64,000 nt of DNA from Spongiivirga sp046524175 (GCF_046524175.1 NZ_JBEFZF010000004.1:62001-126000), one strand, 5' to 3'; counted from the first letter of the stretch, positions 8,293 through 17,099 are shown. Program-made: numbers and translations. The notes: generated by a model from the sequence alone, not told the origin.

Positions 8293-9585
8293 ATGGATAT
8301 TTCAGTAATCATAGCCAGTTTAGTCGTATTCTTTATCTTGACATTTGCCCTTGTGGGTATTTTGTTAGGTGCTAAAGCTAAACTGTTACCTTCAGGACCT
8401 GTTAAACTAAAAATAAACGGACAAGAAGATGTAGAAGTTTCCTCAGGTGGGACTTTGCTCGGAACATTAGGGAATAACAAAATATTTTTGCCATCTGCTT
8501 GTGGCGGTGGCGGGACTTGTATTCAGTGTAAGTGTATCGTTTCTGAAGGTGGAGGAGAGATTTTACCAACCGAAGAGCCTCACTTTACAAGAAAAGAGAT
8601 TGCCGAAGGATGGCGCCTTGGTTGCCAAGTGAAGGTAAAGCAAGATATGGTGATCGAAGTACCTGAAGAGGTTTTCGGTATTAAAAAATGGGAGGCTACC
8701 GTTGTGCGTAACTGGAACGTAGCTTCCTTCATTAAGGAATTTGTAGTAGAGATTCCTGAAGAAATGGATTATGAAGCAGGAGGGTATATTCAAATTGAAA
8801 TACCACCATGCGAAATTAAATATCAAGATTTTGATATTACTGCACACCCTGAAGAACATGATGATCCCAAGAAATTCCAATTAGAATGGGATAAATTCAA
8901 CCTTTGGCCATTGGTAATGAAGAATTCTGAAACCGTAGAACGTGCTTATTCTATGGCTTCTTATCCTGCAGAAGGAAGAGAGATCATGCTAAACGTGCGT
9001 ATTGCAACCCCGCCATGGGATCGTGCTAAAAATGGGTGGATGGATGTGAATCCTGGAGTAGCATCTTCTTATATTTTTAACCAAAAGCCAGGCGATAAAG
9101 TGGTTATTTCTGGTCCTTATGGTGAGTTCTTTATTAACGAATCAGAAGCTGAAATGCTTTATGTAGGTGGTGGTGCCGGTATGGCGCCAATGCGATCACA
9201 TCTGTATCACTTATTCAGAACCCTAAAAACGGGCCGTAAAGTTACCTATTGGTATGGAGGTCGTTCGAAGCGTGAGTTATTCTATACGGAGCACTTTAGA
9301 GCCTTAGAGCGCGATTTTCCTAACTTCAAATTTTATATCGCTTTATCTGAACCTTTAGAAGAGGACAACTGGAAAGTAAAAGACGGTTTAGATGGTGAAG
9401 GAGATGGTTTCGTAGGTTTTGTTCATCAAGTGGTGATTGATAATTATTTATCAAAACATGAAGAGCCAGAAGAAATAGAAGTATACTTCTGCGGACCACC
9501 ATTAATGAATAAAGCGGTTGAAAAAATGGCAGAAGATTTTGGTGTGCCACCGGAAAATGTGCGTTTCGACGACTTTGGAGGGTAA
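8293..9585 (+). CDS. nqrF: Na+-translocating NADH:quinone reductase subunit F
   Basis: NqrF (430 residues) is the NADH-oxidising entry subunit. It has an N-terminal membrane helix (residues 4-25), then a [2Fe-2S] ferredoxin domain with ligands Cys70, Cys76, Cys79 and Cys111. An FAD-binding reductase domain follows (RAYSMASYP motif), then an NADH-binding domain (VGGGAGMAPMRSH and YFCGPPLMN). It ends with the conserved FDDFGG tail. It is the last gene of the nqr operon, followed after 24 bases by an intrinsic terminator. Confidence 0.98.
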   Translation: MDISVIIASLVVFFILTFALVGILLGAKAKLLPSGPVKLKINGQEDVEVSSGGTLLGTLGNNKIFLPSACGGGGTCIQCKCIVSEGGGEILPTEEPHFTRKEIAEGWRLGCQVKVKQDMVIEVPEEVFGIKKWEATVVRNWNVASFIKEFVVEIPEEMDYEAGGYIQIEIPPCEIKYQDFDITAHPEEHDDPKKFQLEWDKFNLWPLVMKNSETVERAYSMASYPAEGREIMLNVRIATPPWDRAKNGWMDVNPGVASSYIFNQKPGDKVVISGPYGEFFINESEAEMLYVGGGAGMAPMRSHLYHLFRTLKTGRKVTYWYGGRSKRELFYTEHFRALERDFPNFKFYIALSEPLEEDNWKVKDGLDGEGDGFVGFVHQVVIDNYLSKHEEPEEIEVYFCGPPLMNKAVEKMAEDFGVPPENVRFDDFGG

Positions 9586-9609
9586 TCATCAAAAGACTAA
9601 ATAATATCT

Positions 9610-9646
9610 AACCTGCAAGGTTTTCAAAAATCTTGTAGGTTTTTTG
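9610..9646 (+). terminator. Intrinsic terminator after nqrF
   Basis: AACCTGCAAG pairs with CTTGTAGGTT (10 bp, one G-U pair) around a 12-base loop, followed by a T-run. It ends the nqr transcript and separates it from the small gene at 9666. Confidence 0.75.
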
Positions 9647-9665
9647 ATTTTGACCTTTTCTATCG

Positions 9666-10025
9666 ATGCAACCTTTAACTGAGCAAGAGTTACACAATCT
9701 GGCGATGAATATCGTTGGTAAAGACCTGGAAAGCAATGGCTTCGAGTTCATGGCAGTAAACAGCAAACTAAAAAAGAATCCTCAGTTTGTTTGTTTAAAG
9801 AATAAAAAGCTTCATTTTGTCATTGTAAAAGCGGTGTCATACCCGGATGATCCTGCTAATTACGATCCCATTTTTATGCAGACGATTAAAGAACATGCAA
9901 TAAAGTTTAAAGCACGCTGTTATTATGCAGGTGTAGGGTTGGCAAATACTAAAAATTTAAACACACCTTTAACTAAAAAAGATGATTACACGATTAATTA
10001 CAAAGGACTCATTGAAATCAAATAG
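9666..10025 (+). CDS. Small conserved protein between nqrF and apbE
   Basis: This 119-residue protein is soluble, without signal peptide or cysteine cluster. I recognise it as a small flavobacterial protein that databases often label 'Na+-translocating NADH-quinone reductase subunit F'. It has none of the NqrF features (no ferredoxin cysteines, no FAD or NAD motifs), so that name is most likely propagated from its neighbourhood. The sequence looks like a small alpha/beta domain (VCLKNKKLHFVIVKAVSYPD, then KARCYYAGVGLAN), which might recall restriction-endonuclease-like or chaperone folds; I cannot assign a function. apbE starts inside its 3' end (44-base overlap), so the two are coupled. Confidence 0.75.
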   Translation: MQPLTEQELHNLAMNIVGKDLESNGFEFMAVNSKLKKNPQFVCLKNKKLHFVIVKAVSYPDDPANYDPIFMQTIKEHAIKFKARCYYAGVGLANTKNLNTPLTKKDDYTINYKGLIEIK

Positions 10026-11034
10026 AGTATTCACATTGGCTCTTGGCTTCATTGTGATATCATTTGCTTTCACAAGTTGTGGTTCCAATGGGATGAAGGT
10101 GCATAAAGGCACTGTCTTTGGGACATCATATACCGTGAAGTTTTTCAGCGATAAGAAATTCGATTCACGTAAAAAAATAGATTCTGTTTTCCAGTTGGTT
10201 AACAGTTCGATGTCAACCTATATTCCTGATTCTAAGATTTCAAGAATCAACAAAGGCGATACCACTGTAATACTAGATGCTCCTTTTAAAGAAGTACTAA
10301 GCAGGTCGTATAGAATATGGGGACAAACTTATGGGTATTTTGATCCTACGGTGGGTGCATTGGCTGACGCTTGGGGTTTCGGCCCCAGTGGTGATTTTAT
10401 AGAAATGGATTCGACTAAGGTCGACAGTATTATGGAATTTACTGGATTTTCTAAAATAAAGTTGACTAGTGAAGGAGATCGCATTCTTAAAGCGGATCCT
10501 AGGGTAACTTTAGATTTTAATGCGGTTGCCAAGGGCTATGCTGTTGATTTGGTAGCAAGAGTGCTAATCACTGAAAAAGTTGATAATTTTTTGGTTGAAA
10601 TAGGCGGTGAGGTAGTTGCATCAGGGCAAAATTTAGAATCAGAAAAACCATGGGTTGTAGGTGTTGAAAACCCTAATCGCGAAGCAAGTAACCAATTTAT
10701 CGCAGCGGTTACGCTAGATAAAAAGGCACTCGCAAGTTCTGGCAATTACAGAAAATTTCGCATTGATGAAGGAACTGGAGAAAAGTATGTTCATACCATA
10801 GATCCTAAAAGTGGATTTACCAAGAAAGGAGATATTTTAGGAATTAGTGTGTTGTCCACATCCTGTTTAAAAAGTGATGCTATGGCGACGGGACTTATGG
10901 CAATGAATCAATATTTGGTGAAGGATTTTGCCAGAAAAAATGCCGATATCGAGATTTTAATGGTGTATCTGGACGAGAATGAGGAAGAAAAAACTTGGAT
11001 GACCTCGGGATTTCAAGAGTTAGTGGTAGAATAA
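9982..11034 (+). CDS. apbE: FAD:protein FMN transferase (ApbE)
   Basis: This 350-residue lipoprotein has a signal peptide ending in the lipobox FTSC, so Cys33 would be lipidated and the enzyme would face the periplasm. ApbE transfers FMN from FAD to a threonine of target proteins, here expected to be NqrB and NqrC. Family motifs include GTSYTVKF near the start, FDPTVGALADAWGFG, the DFNAVAKGYAVD segment, and the Mg2+-binding C-terminal region with SGFTKKGDILGISVLS and CLKSDAMATGLM. The gene overlaps the preceding small gene in another frame. Its position downstream of nqr matches its function. Confidence 0.95.
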   Translation: MITRLITKDSLKSNRVFTLALGFIVISFAFTSCGSNGMKVHKGTVFGTSYTVKFFSDKKFDSRKKIDSVFQLVNSSMSTYIPDSKISRINKGDTTVILDAPFKEVLSRSYRIWGQTYGYFDPTVGALADAWGFGPSGDFIEMDSTKVDSIMEFTGFSKIKLTSEGDRILKADPRVTLDFNAVAKGYAVDLVARVLITEKVDNFLVEIGGEVVASGQNLESEKPWVVGVENPNREASNQFIAAVTLDKKALASSGNYRKFRIDEGTGEKYVHTIDPKSGFTKKGDILGISVLSTSCLKSDAMATGLMAMNQYLVKDFARKNADIEILMVYLDENEEEKTWMTSGFQELVVE

Positions 11035-11041
11035 AATAAAT

Positions 11042-11806
11042 CTACTTTCTGCAAACTGGAATAATTTCTCCTTTTGCCAGTCGATATTTATCCACTAATT
11101 CGTTAGATAAGGTCGCTGTATAATTAACTTCTTCAACTGTGAATCCGATTGTACGCAACTTATCAAAATAATCTCGGCCATAAACACGGACATGATCATA
11201 TTGACCAAAAATCTTGGCACGTTCTTTAGGATCTGTAATACTATTATCTTCAAAAGTAGAAGCGCTATTTAAGTCCTGGGGGATTTGAAAAATTCCCATT
11301 CCACCAGGCCTTAGAATTCTATATAGTTCTTGCATTGCTTTGGTGTCATCGGGAATGTGTTCTAACACATGATTGCATAAGATGATATCGTATGTATCAT
11401 CTTCGAACGGAAGATTGCAAATATCGGCTTTGACATCAGCTAGTGGTGAATTAAGATCAGTGGTGGTGTAATCTAAATTTTGTTGTTTTCTAAATCCTTT
11501 ATAAAATGCTTGTTCTGGTGCAAAATGCAATACCTTTTGAGGTTTTGTAAAGAAATCAGTTTCGTTTTTAAGGTATAACCATAATAGGCGATGGCGTTCT
11601 AGTGACAAGGTGCTCGGTGATAACACGTTTGGGCGTTGTTTGCCATAGCCATAGGGAAGAAATTTTCTAAAACTTTTCCCATCAATTGGATCAGTATATT
11701 TTTTCCCTTTTAAAAAGAGAACCAATAATGGACGCACAAAAAAACTCAACCGTATTAATACTGGCCTTGGTATGGTGTTTAAAATTAACTTAAAGAGTTT
11801 TTTCAT
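11042..11806 (-). CDS. Class I SAM-dependent methyltransferase
   Basis: This 254-residue protein has a Methyltransf_11-type core. VLHFAPEQAF acts as motif I, then TTDLNS, ADICNLPFEDDTYDIILCNH with the conserved acidic residues, VLEHIPDD, and LRPGGMGIFQIP. A lysine-rich N-terminus with a hydrophobic stretch (about residues 10-32) may attach it to the membrane. The substrate is unknown. It lies 49 bases downstream of map on the same strand and probably shares its transcript. It converges with apbE, with 7 bases between the stop codons. Confidence 0.85.
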   Translation of the reverse strand: MKKLFKLILNTIPRPVLIRLSFFVRPLLVLFLKGKKYTDPIDGKSFRKFLPYGYGKQRPNVLSPSTLSLERHRLLWLYLKNETDFFTKPQKVLHFAPEQAFYKGFRKQQNLDYTTTDLNSPLADVKADICNLPFEDDTYDIILCNHVLEHIPDDTKAMQELYRILRPGGMGIFQIPQDLNSASTFEDNSITDPKERAKIFGQYDHVRVYGRDYFDKLRTIGFTVEEVNYTATLSNELVDKYRLAKGEIIPVCRK

Positions 11807-11811
11807 ATTTG

Positions 11812-11856
11812 GTTGTTACCCTGAGCTGGATGCTTTGCGAAGCTCTGTGTAATAAC
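11812..11856. repeat. REP-like imperfect hairpin between map and methyltransferase gene
   Basis: GTTGTTAC at 11812-11819 pairs with GTAATAAC at 11849-11856 (one G-U pair). Inside it GAGCT pairs with AGCTC. The sequence CCCTGAGCTGG...GCGAAGCTC looks like the dispersed intergenic hairpins common in Bacteroidetes genomes, but only one copy is seen here. Confidence 0.35.
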
Positions 11857-12674
11857 TAAAAAACAATTTCTTTAGCTCGAAACTCCTCCTCTTCATCGCT
11901 TTCAATTCCTAAGGCTTCATAGATATAATGAAAAGTAGAAAGTATTTCTGGTTTTCCGTTTACTAGTGCAACGTCATGCTCGAAATGAGCACTAGGCTTT
12001 CCATCTCGGGTGACGATTGTCCAGCCATCCTTTAATTGCTTGATTTTTTCGGTACCCATATTAATCATAGGTTCGATCGCTACTACCATACCTTCAATAA
12101 ACTTTTTGCCACGCCCCCTTCTACCATAATTTGGCATTTCAGGATCTTCATGCATTTTTCTTCCTAAACCATGACCAACTAGTTCACGCACCACGCCGTA
12201 GCCATGACCTTCGCAATATTGCTGAATTGCATAACCGACATCTCCTACACGATTACCGGCTTTAAACTCTCGGATACCTATATAAAGTGACTCTTTAGTA
12301 ACCTGAAGTAGCTTCTTGGTTTCTTCTGCTACATTACCAATCTCAAATGTATAGGCATGATCACCATAAAATTCATTTTTTAAAGCACCGCAGTCAATGG
12401 CAACAATGTCACCATCTTTAAGGGGAATATCTGTTGGTAGACCATGCACCACTGCTTCATTAACACTAGTAAGCAGGGTCGAGGGACAGTCATATAAACC
12501 TAAAAAACCGGGAACAGCACCATGATCTCGAATAAATTCCTCCGCTAAAGCATCCAATTGATTGGTAGTAACACCCTCTTTAGCTTCTGTAGCCAACATC
12601 CCTAATGTTTTAGAAACAATTAGTGCGCTTTCACGCATTAATTCAATTTCTTCTGCAGATTTAGTAATTATCAT
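11856..12674 (-). CDS. map: Type I methionyl aminopeptidase
   Basis: MetAP type I (272 residues) removes the initiator methionine from nascent proteins in the cytosol. The substrate-pocket and metal-ligand pieces are present: NEAVVHGLP (His), DGDIVAIDCGA and FYGDHAYTFEIG (two Asp), VVRELVGHGLGRKMHE (His), VAIEPMIN (Glu) and HFEHDVAL (Glu). It carries about 20 extra residues after the catalytic core. A promoter with both elements lies just upstream. The methyltransferase gene follows on the same strand. Confidence 0.97.
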   Translation of the reverse strand: MIITKSAEEIELMRESALIVSKTLGMLATEAKEGVTTNQLDALAEEFIRDHGAVPGFLGLYDCPSTLLTSVNEAVVHGLPTDIPLKDGDIVAIDCGALKNEFYGDHAYTFEIGNVAEETKKLLQVTKESLYIGIREFKAGNRVGDVGYAIQQYCEGHGYGVVRELVGHGLGRKMHEDPEMPNYGRRGRGKKFIEGMVVAIEPMINMGTEKIKQLKDGWTIVTRDGKPSAHFEHDVALVNGKPEILSTFHYIYEALGIESDEEEEFRAKEIVF

Positions 12675-12694
12675 TTAATGAATTTTGTAGCGCA

Positions 12695-12722
12695 CAAAGT
12701 TAGCAAAACAAAGTCATTACAA
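12695..12722 (-). promoter_or_regulatory. Candidate promoter of map
   Basis: On the minus strand TTG at 12720-12722 is followed, after 17 bases, by TAACTTTG at 12695-12702. This matches the flavobacterial consensus TTG-N17-23-TANNTTTG, and the -7 box ends 20 bases before the map start codon. Confidence 0.65.
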
Positions 12723-12760
12723 CTAAACTAAGCTGAGCTGTAAAGCAAATACTGAAAATA

Positions 12761-13255
12761 TTACTTCTTTTTTATCGGTACCCAAACCTCTTCTTCAGAG
12801 TTTGGGTTATCATGGCCCAAATAGGTGTCACCTAAAACTTCAAAATGGTTGCGATGATCCAACTGGTAGATTGATTGTGGTAACCATTCTTGATGAATGT
12901 ATTGTAATGTTTTTCTAAACTGAGTCATCGTTCCTTTATGGTTAAAAACAGCATATAAACCACCTACTAGTTGTTTCGGTTCAATTCCTTCCGGGAGCAT
13001 ATTTTGATCGCTAACTTCTATTCCTGCAATATAGGTAAACTGAGTATAAGGTGTGAATGTTTTGTAATCATAGGCTTGATCATAAACCTGAATAGAGTAT
13101 CTATTGTTGCTTACGGTATTGGTAATTTCATTTCGCTTTGGCATTAGCTGTTGCCATGCACGCGGCATTCCAAATTCTTCGATTGATGTTCTTACACTTA
13201 CCGCAGCCAATAATTTTTTCGGTATAGTTGTTATTTTTGGTTCAGTGAGTATCAT
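12761..13255 (-). CDS. GyrI-like / AraC effector-binding domain protein
   Basis: This 164-residue stand-alone domain resembles the GyrI-like small-molecule-binding (SOUL/BacR C-terminal) fold: an N-terminal strand with 'PKKLLAAVSVRTSI', a central 'TYIAGIEVSD' and 'GGLYAVFNHKGTMTQFRKTL', and a C-terminal 'FEVLGDTYLGHD...EEEVWVPIKK'. Such domains sense hydrophobic or cationic ligands in AraC and MerR regulators and also occur without a DNA-binding part, as here. It starts 8 bases after the thioredoxin lipoprotein gene and probably shares its transcript. The ligand is unknown. Confidence 0.8.
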   Translation of the reverse strand: MILTEPKITTIPKKLLAAVSVRTSIEEFGMPRAWQQLMPKRNEITNTVSNNRYSIQVYDQAYDYKTFTPYTQFTYIAGIEVSDQNMLPEGIEPKQLVGGLYAVFNHKGTMTQFRKTLQYIHQEWLPQSIYQLDHRNHFEVLGDTYLGHDNPNSEEEVWVPIKKK

Positions 13256-13263
13256 TATTTCGA

Positions 13264-13806
13264 TTATTCTGCGTAGGCATGTTTATATTCGTTTCCACTT
13301 AAAATAGCCAACATGTCTTTTTCAAGACTCTCTATAGGGAACTCAACAATTCGGTTTATTTCCTTACCGTCCTTGTATAATATTATGGTAGGGACATTAA
13401 TGATATTCAGTCCTTTTTCTAGTTCTTGCGGTGTAGTTTTATCTCGCGTAACCGCTATCAACTCCAACTTGTTGTAGTTAAAACTGGCAGCATCCATGAT
13501 CTTATAAAAGTTAGGGACCTCTCGCTGACTATCCTCGCACCAAGTACCCATAAATAACTTTATCGATACATTTTTTAGCAATGGTTTTATCTCTTGTATA
13601 CTAGTATCATCAGCTACGTAGTTATTCGCATTTTTGCCAAACCAGTACGAAAAGGGTTCTTTTTCAAGGCCAGCTCTGTTAGCAGGGCCTACCATGATCG
13701 CAGTGTATTCTTCATCTGGATCAGGAACAGTAATATTAATAGCTGTTTTTGACTTACAGCCCATGAGAACAATAAAAAAAAGAAATAAAAGAATGTTATT
13801 CTTCAT
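13264..13806 (-). CDS. Thioredoxin-like lipoprotein with single active-site Cys
   Basis: I use the ATG at 13806, because it gives a clean lipoprotein signal peptide ending VLMGC; an in-frame ATG at 13824 would add six residues. The mature part is a thioredoxin fold with the active-site segment GTWCEDSQREVP, i.e. Cys-Glu-Asp-Ser. The second cysteine of CxxC is thus replaced by Ser. The cis-proline region follows (INVPTIILYKDGKEI). It is probably attached to a membrane facing the periplasm. A CxxS site suggests a role in monothiol isomerisation or trapping rather than classical disulfide reduction. It is upstream of the GyrI-like gene. Confidence 0.8.
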   Translation of the reverse strand: MKNNILLFLFFIVLMGCKSKTAINITVPDPDEEYTAIMVGPANRAGLEKEPFSYWFGKNANNYVADDTSIQEIKPLLKNVSIKLFMGTWCEDSQREVPNFYKIMDAASFNYNKLELIAVTRDKTTPQELEKGLNIINVPTIILYKDGKEINRIVEFPIESLEKDMLAILSGNEYKHAYAE

Positions 13807-13927
13807 CTGTTCAAGTTTTATCATTTTTTAAAAGGTGAGATGAAATATGCCATTAAACACTAAAAGAAATCATCTTTTAGTTATCATGACTCATTTCATA
13901 AAACATGATTTACTAGGGAGATTATGT

Positions 13928-15445
13928 TTATACTAACGAATGTTGCGTCATTTCTTTCGGTTTTTCAATACCCATCATATCTAGAATGGTAGGAGCCATA
14001 TCACCTAAAATACCATCTTTAATCTTTTTTAATTCTGGATCTATTAAAATTACCGGAACTGGATTGGTTGTATGCGCCGTATGCGGACTTCCATCGGGAT
14101 TAAGCATCGTTTCGCAATTACCATGATCTGCAATTAACAAGGTACTATAGCCATGTTCTAAACCGGTAGTTACAACATCTCTTACACATTTATCTACTGC
14201 TTCGCATGCCTTTATGGCTGCTTCCATCACTCCAGTATGACCTACCATATCACCATTTGCGAAATTAAGACATACAAAGTGCGTTTCCTCCTTTTCAAGT
14301 TCGGTTACCAAAGCATCTTTAAGTTCATAGGCACTCATCTCCGGTTTCAAATCATAGGTAGCTACTTTAGGAGAATTTTTGAGAATACGCTGTTCACCAT
14401 CAAAAGGCTCTTCTCGACCACCATTAAAAAAGAAAGTAACATGTGGATATTTTTCAGTCTCCGCTATTCTAATTTGTTTTTTACCATGGGTGGCAAGGAC
14501 TTCGCCCAGGGTTTTTTCAATATTATCTTTGGTATATACTACCTGAATACCTTTAAAAGTTTCATCATAATTGGTAAGGGTTACATAATAAAGGGGTAGT
14601 TTTTCCATTTTATATTCTGGAAAATCACGTTGCGAAAGTGCATCCGTAAGTTGGCGTCCCCTGTCCGTTCTAAAATTGAAGAATATAATAACATCATCCA
14701 TTTCAATGTTTCCAACGGGAGTACCCTCAGAACTGACCATCACAATCGGTTTGATAAACTCATCAGTAATATCATTGTCATAGTTTGCTTGAATAGACTG
14801 TAAAGCGTCGATTGAATGTTCACCTTGGCCCTTTACCATACAATTATATGCTAAAGCTACCCGTTCCCAACGTTTGTCACGGTCCATAGCATAATATCTA
14901 CCAGTCACTGTTGCCAAGGAAGCGTTGGTTTTGTTCAAGGTAGCTTGTAAATCTTGGATAAAACCCTTTCCAGATTTGGGGTCTACATCACGTCCATCTG
15001 TAAATGCATGAACATACATATTTTTAACTCCACTTGCATGGCCTGTTTCAAGCAATCCTTTTAAATGGTTAATATGGGAGTGCACACCACCGTCTGATAC
15101 CAAACCTAAAAAGTGGACTTTCTTATTATTGGTTTTTGCATAGTCAAAAGCATCTGTTAGTACTTTTTCTTTTTCCAAAGTGTTGTTTTCAACAGCAAGA
15201 TTAATTTTTGCTAAATCTTGATATACGATGCGCCCTGCGCCCAAGTTCATATGTCCTACCTCACTGTTACCCATCTGTCCTTCAGGCAAGCCCACATTCA
15301 TACCGTCAGTTCGTAAAGTTGCATGAGGGTATTTATCATATAAGCCGTCTATAAATGGTGTATTGGCATTGTCGATCGCAGATACTTTAGGATCAGGAGA
15401 CATGCCCCAACCATCTAGAATCATAAGGATAACTTTCTTATTCAT
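13928..15445 (-). CDS. gpmI: 2,3-bisphosphoglycerate-independent phosphoglycerate mutase
   Basis: This enzyme (505 residues from the ATG at 15445; an ATG two codons earlier at 15451 is possible) interconverts 3- and 2-phosphoglycerate in glycolysis. It is a Mn2+-dependent alkaline-phosphatase-superfamily protein. It starts with VILMILDGWG (metal-binding Asp) and has GQMGNSEVGHMNLGAGRIVY with the phosphorylated Ser. Other pieces are FTDGRDVDP, ATVTGRYYAMDRDKRW, and the C-terminal NFANGDMVGHTG and LLIADHGNCE metal sites. Length and motifs are complete. It is a monocistronic gene. Confidence 0.97.
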   Translation of the reverse strand: MNKKVILMILDGWGMSPDPKVSAIDNANTPFIDGLYDKYPHATLRTDGMNVGLPEGQMGNSEVGHMNLGAGRIVYQDLAKINLAVENNTLEKEKVLTDAFDYAKTNNKKVHFLGLVSDGGVHSHINHLKGLLETGHASGVKNMYVHAFTDGRDVDPKSGKGFIQDLQATLNKTNASLATVTGRYYAMDRDKRWERVALAYNCMVKGQGEHSIDALQSIQANYDNDITDEFIKPIVMVSSEGTPVGNIEMDDVIIFFNFRTDRGRQLTDALSQRDFPEYKMEKLPLYYVTLTNYDETFKGIQVVYTKDNIEKTLGEVLATHGKKQIRIAETEKYPHVTFFFNGGREEPFDGEQRILKNSPKVATYDLKPEMSAYELKDALVTELEKEETHFVCLNFANGDMVGHTGVMEAAIKACEAVDKCVRDVVTTGLEHGYSTLLIADHGNCETMLNPDGSPHTAHTTNPVPVILIDPELKKIKDGILGDMAPTILDMMGIEKPKEMTQHSLV

Positions 15446-15468
15446 AAACACGAGTTAAAATCAATTAG

Positions 15469-15476
15469 CAAAGATA
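15469..15476 (-). promoter_or_regulatory. Candidate -7 box of gpmI
   Basis: TATCTTTG on the minus strand matches TANNTTTG, 23 bases before the gpmI ATG at 15445. No matching TTG is seen at the -33 position. Confidence 0.5.
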
Positions 15477-15709
15477 CTAAGATTGTGTTGTAGGTATTGG
15501 TGCTATATTCTTAAAAATGTGTCCCAGAAATTATGAATATTTCATCCGCTTAGGGTGGAGATTATCCGAAAATAAGAGACCTATATTGTTAACATTTTTG
15601 TTTACAGATCGTTAAAATTAGGTTATTTATAATTTTTTTGTGATCGGTGCTTGATTTTGATACGTAATTTATTTAATGAATCTAATCATTAATCAAAAAA
15701 TCAATCATC

Positions 15710-16123
15710 ATGAGAAAAACTTCAGTTTTTGTGCTGTTGTGCTTATTTCTTAGTACCGCAGCTTTTTCAAACCACTTTGTTTTAAAGAAAGAAATCATCA
15801 TTGAAAAGCCAGCTGCAAAGGTTAGTGCTTTTTGTAAAGCTATTGTAAAAGGTGACGTTGACACTGTAAAGAAAATGATAAATTTAGGTGAAGACGTCAA
15901 CGAAAAATCTAATGGGCTTAGTCCATTAATGTATGCTGCTCGCTACAATAAAACAGAGATCGCAGCTTTGCTTATTGAAAGTGGCGCTAATATCAAGGCA
16001 ACTTGCCCTAAAGGATATACTGCGCACAAATACGCATTGTTATCAAATGCTGATGACGCCGCCAAGGTTATTGAAAAGGCCTTGAAAGATCAAAAGAAAA
16101 AGAAGAAACGACGAAAAGCTTAA
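15710..16123 (+). CDS. Exported ankyrin-repeat protein
   Basis: This 137-residue protein has a signal peptide (residues 1-20, MRKTSVFVLLCLF...AFS). Two to three ankyrin repeats follow: KGDVDTVKKMINLGEDVNEK, then SNGLSPLMYAARYNKTEIAA with LLIESGANIKA, and a partial C-terminal repeat GYTAHKYALLSNADDAAKVI. It ends in a strongly basic tail (KKKKKRRKA). Ankyrin repeats mediate protein binding; the partner is unknown. It is monocistronic, with a strong terminator 40 bases after the stop. Confidence 0.8.
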   Translation: MRKTSVFVLLCLFLSTAAFSNHFVLKKEIIIEKPAAKVSAFCKAIVKGDVDTVKKMINLGEDVNEKSNGLSPLMYAARYNKTEIAALLIESGANIKATCPKGYTAHKYALLSNADDAAKVIEKALKDQKKKKKRRKA

Positions 16124-16162
16124 GTACTTCCTTAAGGTTATTTGAATTAGTTAGTTAGAAGT

Positions 16163-16194
16163 AAAAAGTCCCAGAGAATCTGGGACTTTTTTAT
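16163..16194. terminator. Bidirectional intrinsic terminator
   Basis: A perfect 13-bp stem (AAAAAGTCCCAGA with its complement at 16179-16191) encloses a 3-base loop. It has A and T tracts on both sides. It lies between the convergent ankyrin gene (+) and M48 peptidase gene (-) and can serve both. Confidence 0.9.
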
Positions 16195-16215
16195 TTGCTA
16201 TACTTTGTGCATTCA

Positions 16216-16983
16216 CTAGGTGCCACGGTATTCACGAATTGCTTCCTTAATTTTTTCGATTCGATTATCCGGGTCAGGATGGGTGCTTTGAAATTCAGGA
16301 ACCCTGTTAGGTCCTGCAGCAGCCTTTAGTATTTTCATGACGCCAATCATTTCTTCAGGATTATATCCTGCTCGCATCATAAAACGTACTCCTAATTTAT
16401 CACTTTCAAGTTCATCATCGCGACCATTGCCTAGTAGAATGTTTTGCCCAATACCACCTACAACACCACCCATGTCTGCACCGACAGAGGCACCAGTGGC
16501 TAAAGTTTGCCAATGTTTTGACTCAGCAATCCGTTCAGCACTATGTTTACCCAAAACATGTCCTATTTCATGACCTAATACACCTGCCAATTGATCTTCA
16601 GTTTGTAATCGCGAAAACAATGCACGCGTAATAAAAATTTGACCTCCTGGTAATGCAAATGCATTTATTGTGCGGTTATCGGCCAGCAAATGAAATTCGT
16701 AACGATAAGGAGTTTCTCTTGCCATACTGTTATCAACTAATTTCTTTCCAACATAATCAACTAAGGCCTGTGCTTTGGAGTCAGGGTCCAAACCCCCGTG
16801 TTGCTGCGCCATTTTAGGAGCACTTTCAAGACCAATTGCGATTTCTTGGTCAGTAGACATATCGATATTTTGAACACGACCCGTATAGGGATTTTCCTGC
16901 TGATTACTGCATCGCTTAAAATAAGCAAATGCCACAATAGCAAGACCAATTAATAAACGAATTTTTAACTTACTTCCTCTCAA
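16216..16983 (-). CDS. M48 family zinc metallopeptidase
   Basis: This 255-residue protein has an N-terminal hydrophobic segment (residues 8-21) ending near a Cys (KRCSNQQ), so it is membrane-anchored or a lipoprotein, facing the periplasm. The M48 domain shows FALPGGQIFITRALFSRL, the zinc motif HEIGH at residues 138-142, and the downstream DDELESDKLGVRFMMRAGY with the third zinc ligand Glu. The C-terminal STHPDPDNRIEKI is typical of BepA/LoiP-like enzymes. These degrade misfolded outer-membrane or periplasmic proteins. The gene stands alone. Confidence 0.9.
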   Translation of the reverse strand: MRGSKLKIRLLIGLAIVAFAYFKRCSNQQENPYTGRVQNIDMSTDQEIAIGLESAPKMAQQHGGLDPDSKAQALVDYVGKKLVDNSMARETPYRYEFHLLADNRTINAFALPGGQIFITRALFSRLQTEDQLAGVLGHEIGHVLGKHSAERIAESKHWQTLATGASVGADMGGVVGGIGQNILLGNGRDDELESDKLGVRFMMRAGYNPEEMIGVMKILKAAAGPNRVPEFQSTHPDPDNRIEKIKEAIREYRGT

Positions 16984-17099
16984 TTTGATTTAACGTTTAA
17001 GGTTTTAATTTGGCTTAAAATTTATTAGGTAGGGTTCAAGGTGCTGCGTTTTCAAAATTTCAAAACGCTAAACTTTCAATTCTAAAGATACGAAATTGT

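Noticed and set aside
7671..8480. 269-codon minus-strand frame opposite nqrE and nqrF
   Set aside because: It covers two unmistakable nqr genes and has the Ile/Thr/Pro-rich composition of an antisense frame.
14237..14599. 120-codon plus-strand frame inside gpmI
   Set aside because: It lies fully opposite a complete, well-conserved gpmI and has antisense-like Phe/Ile-rich composition.
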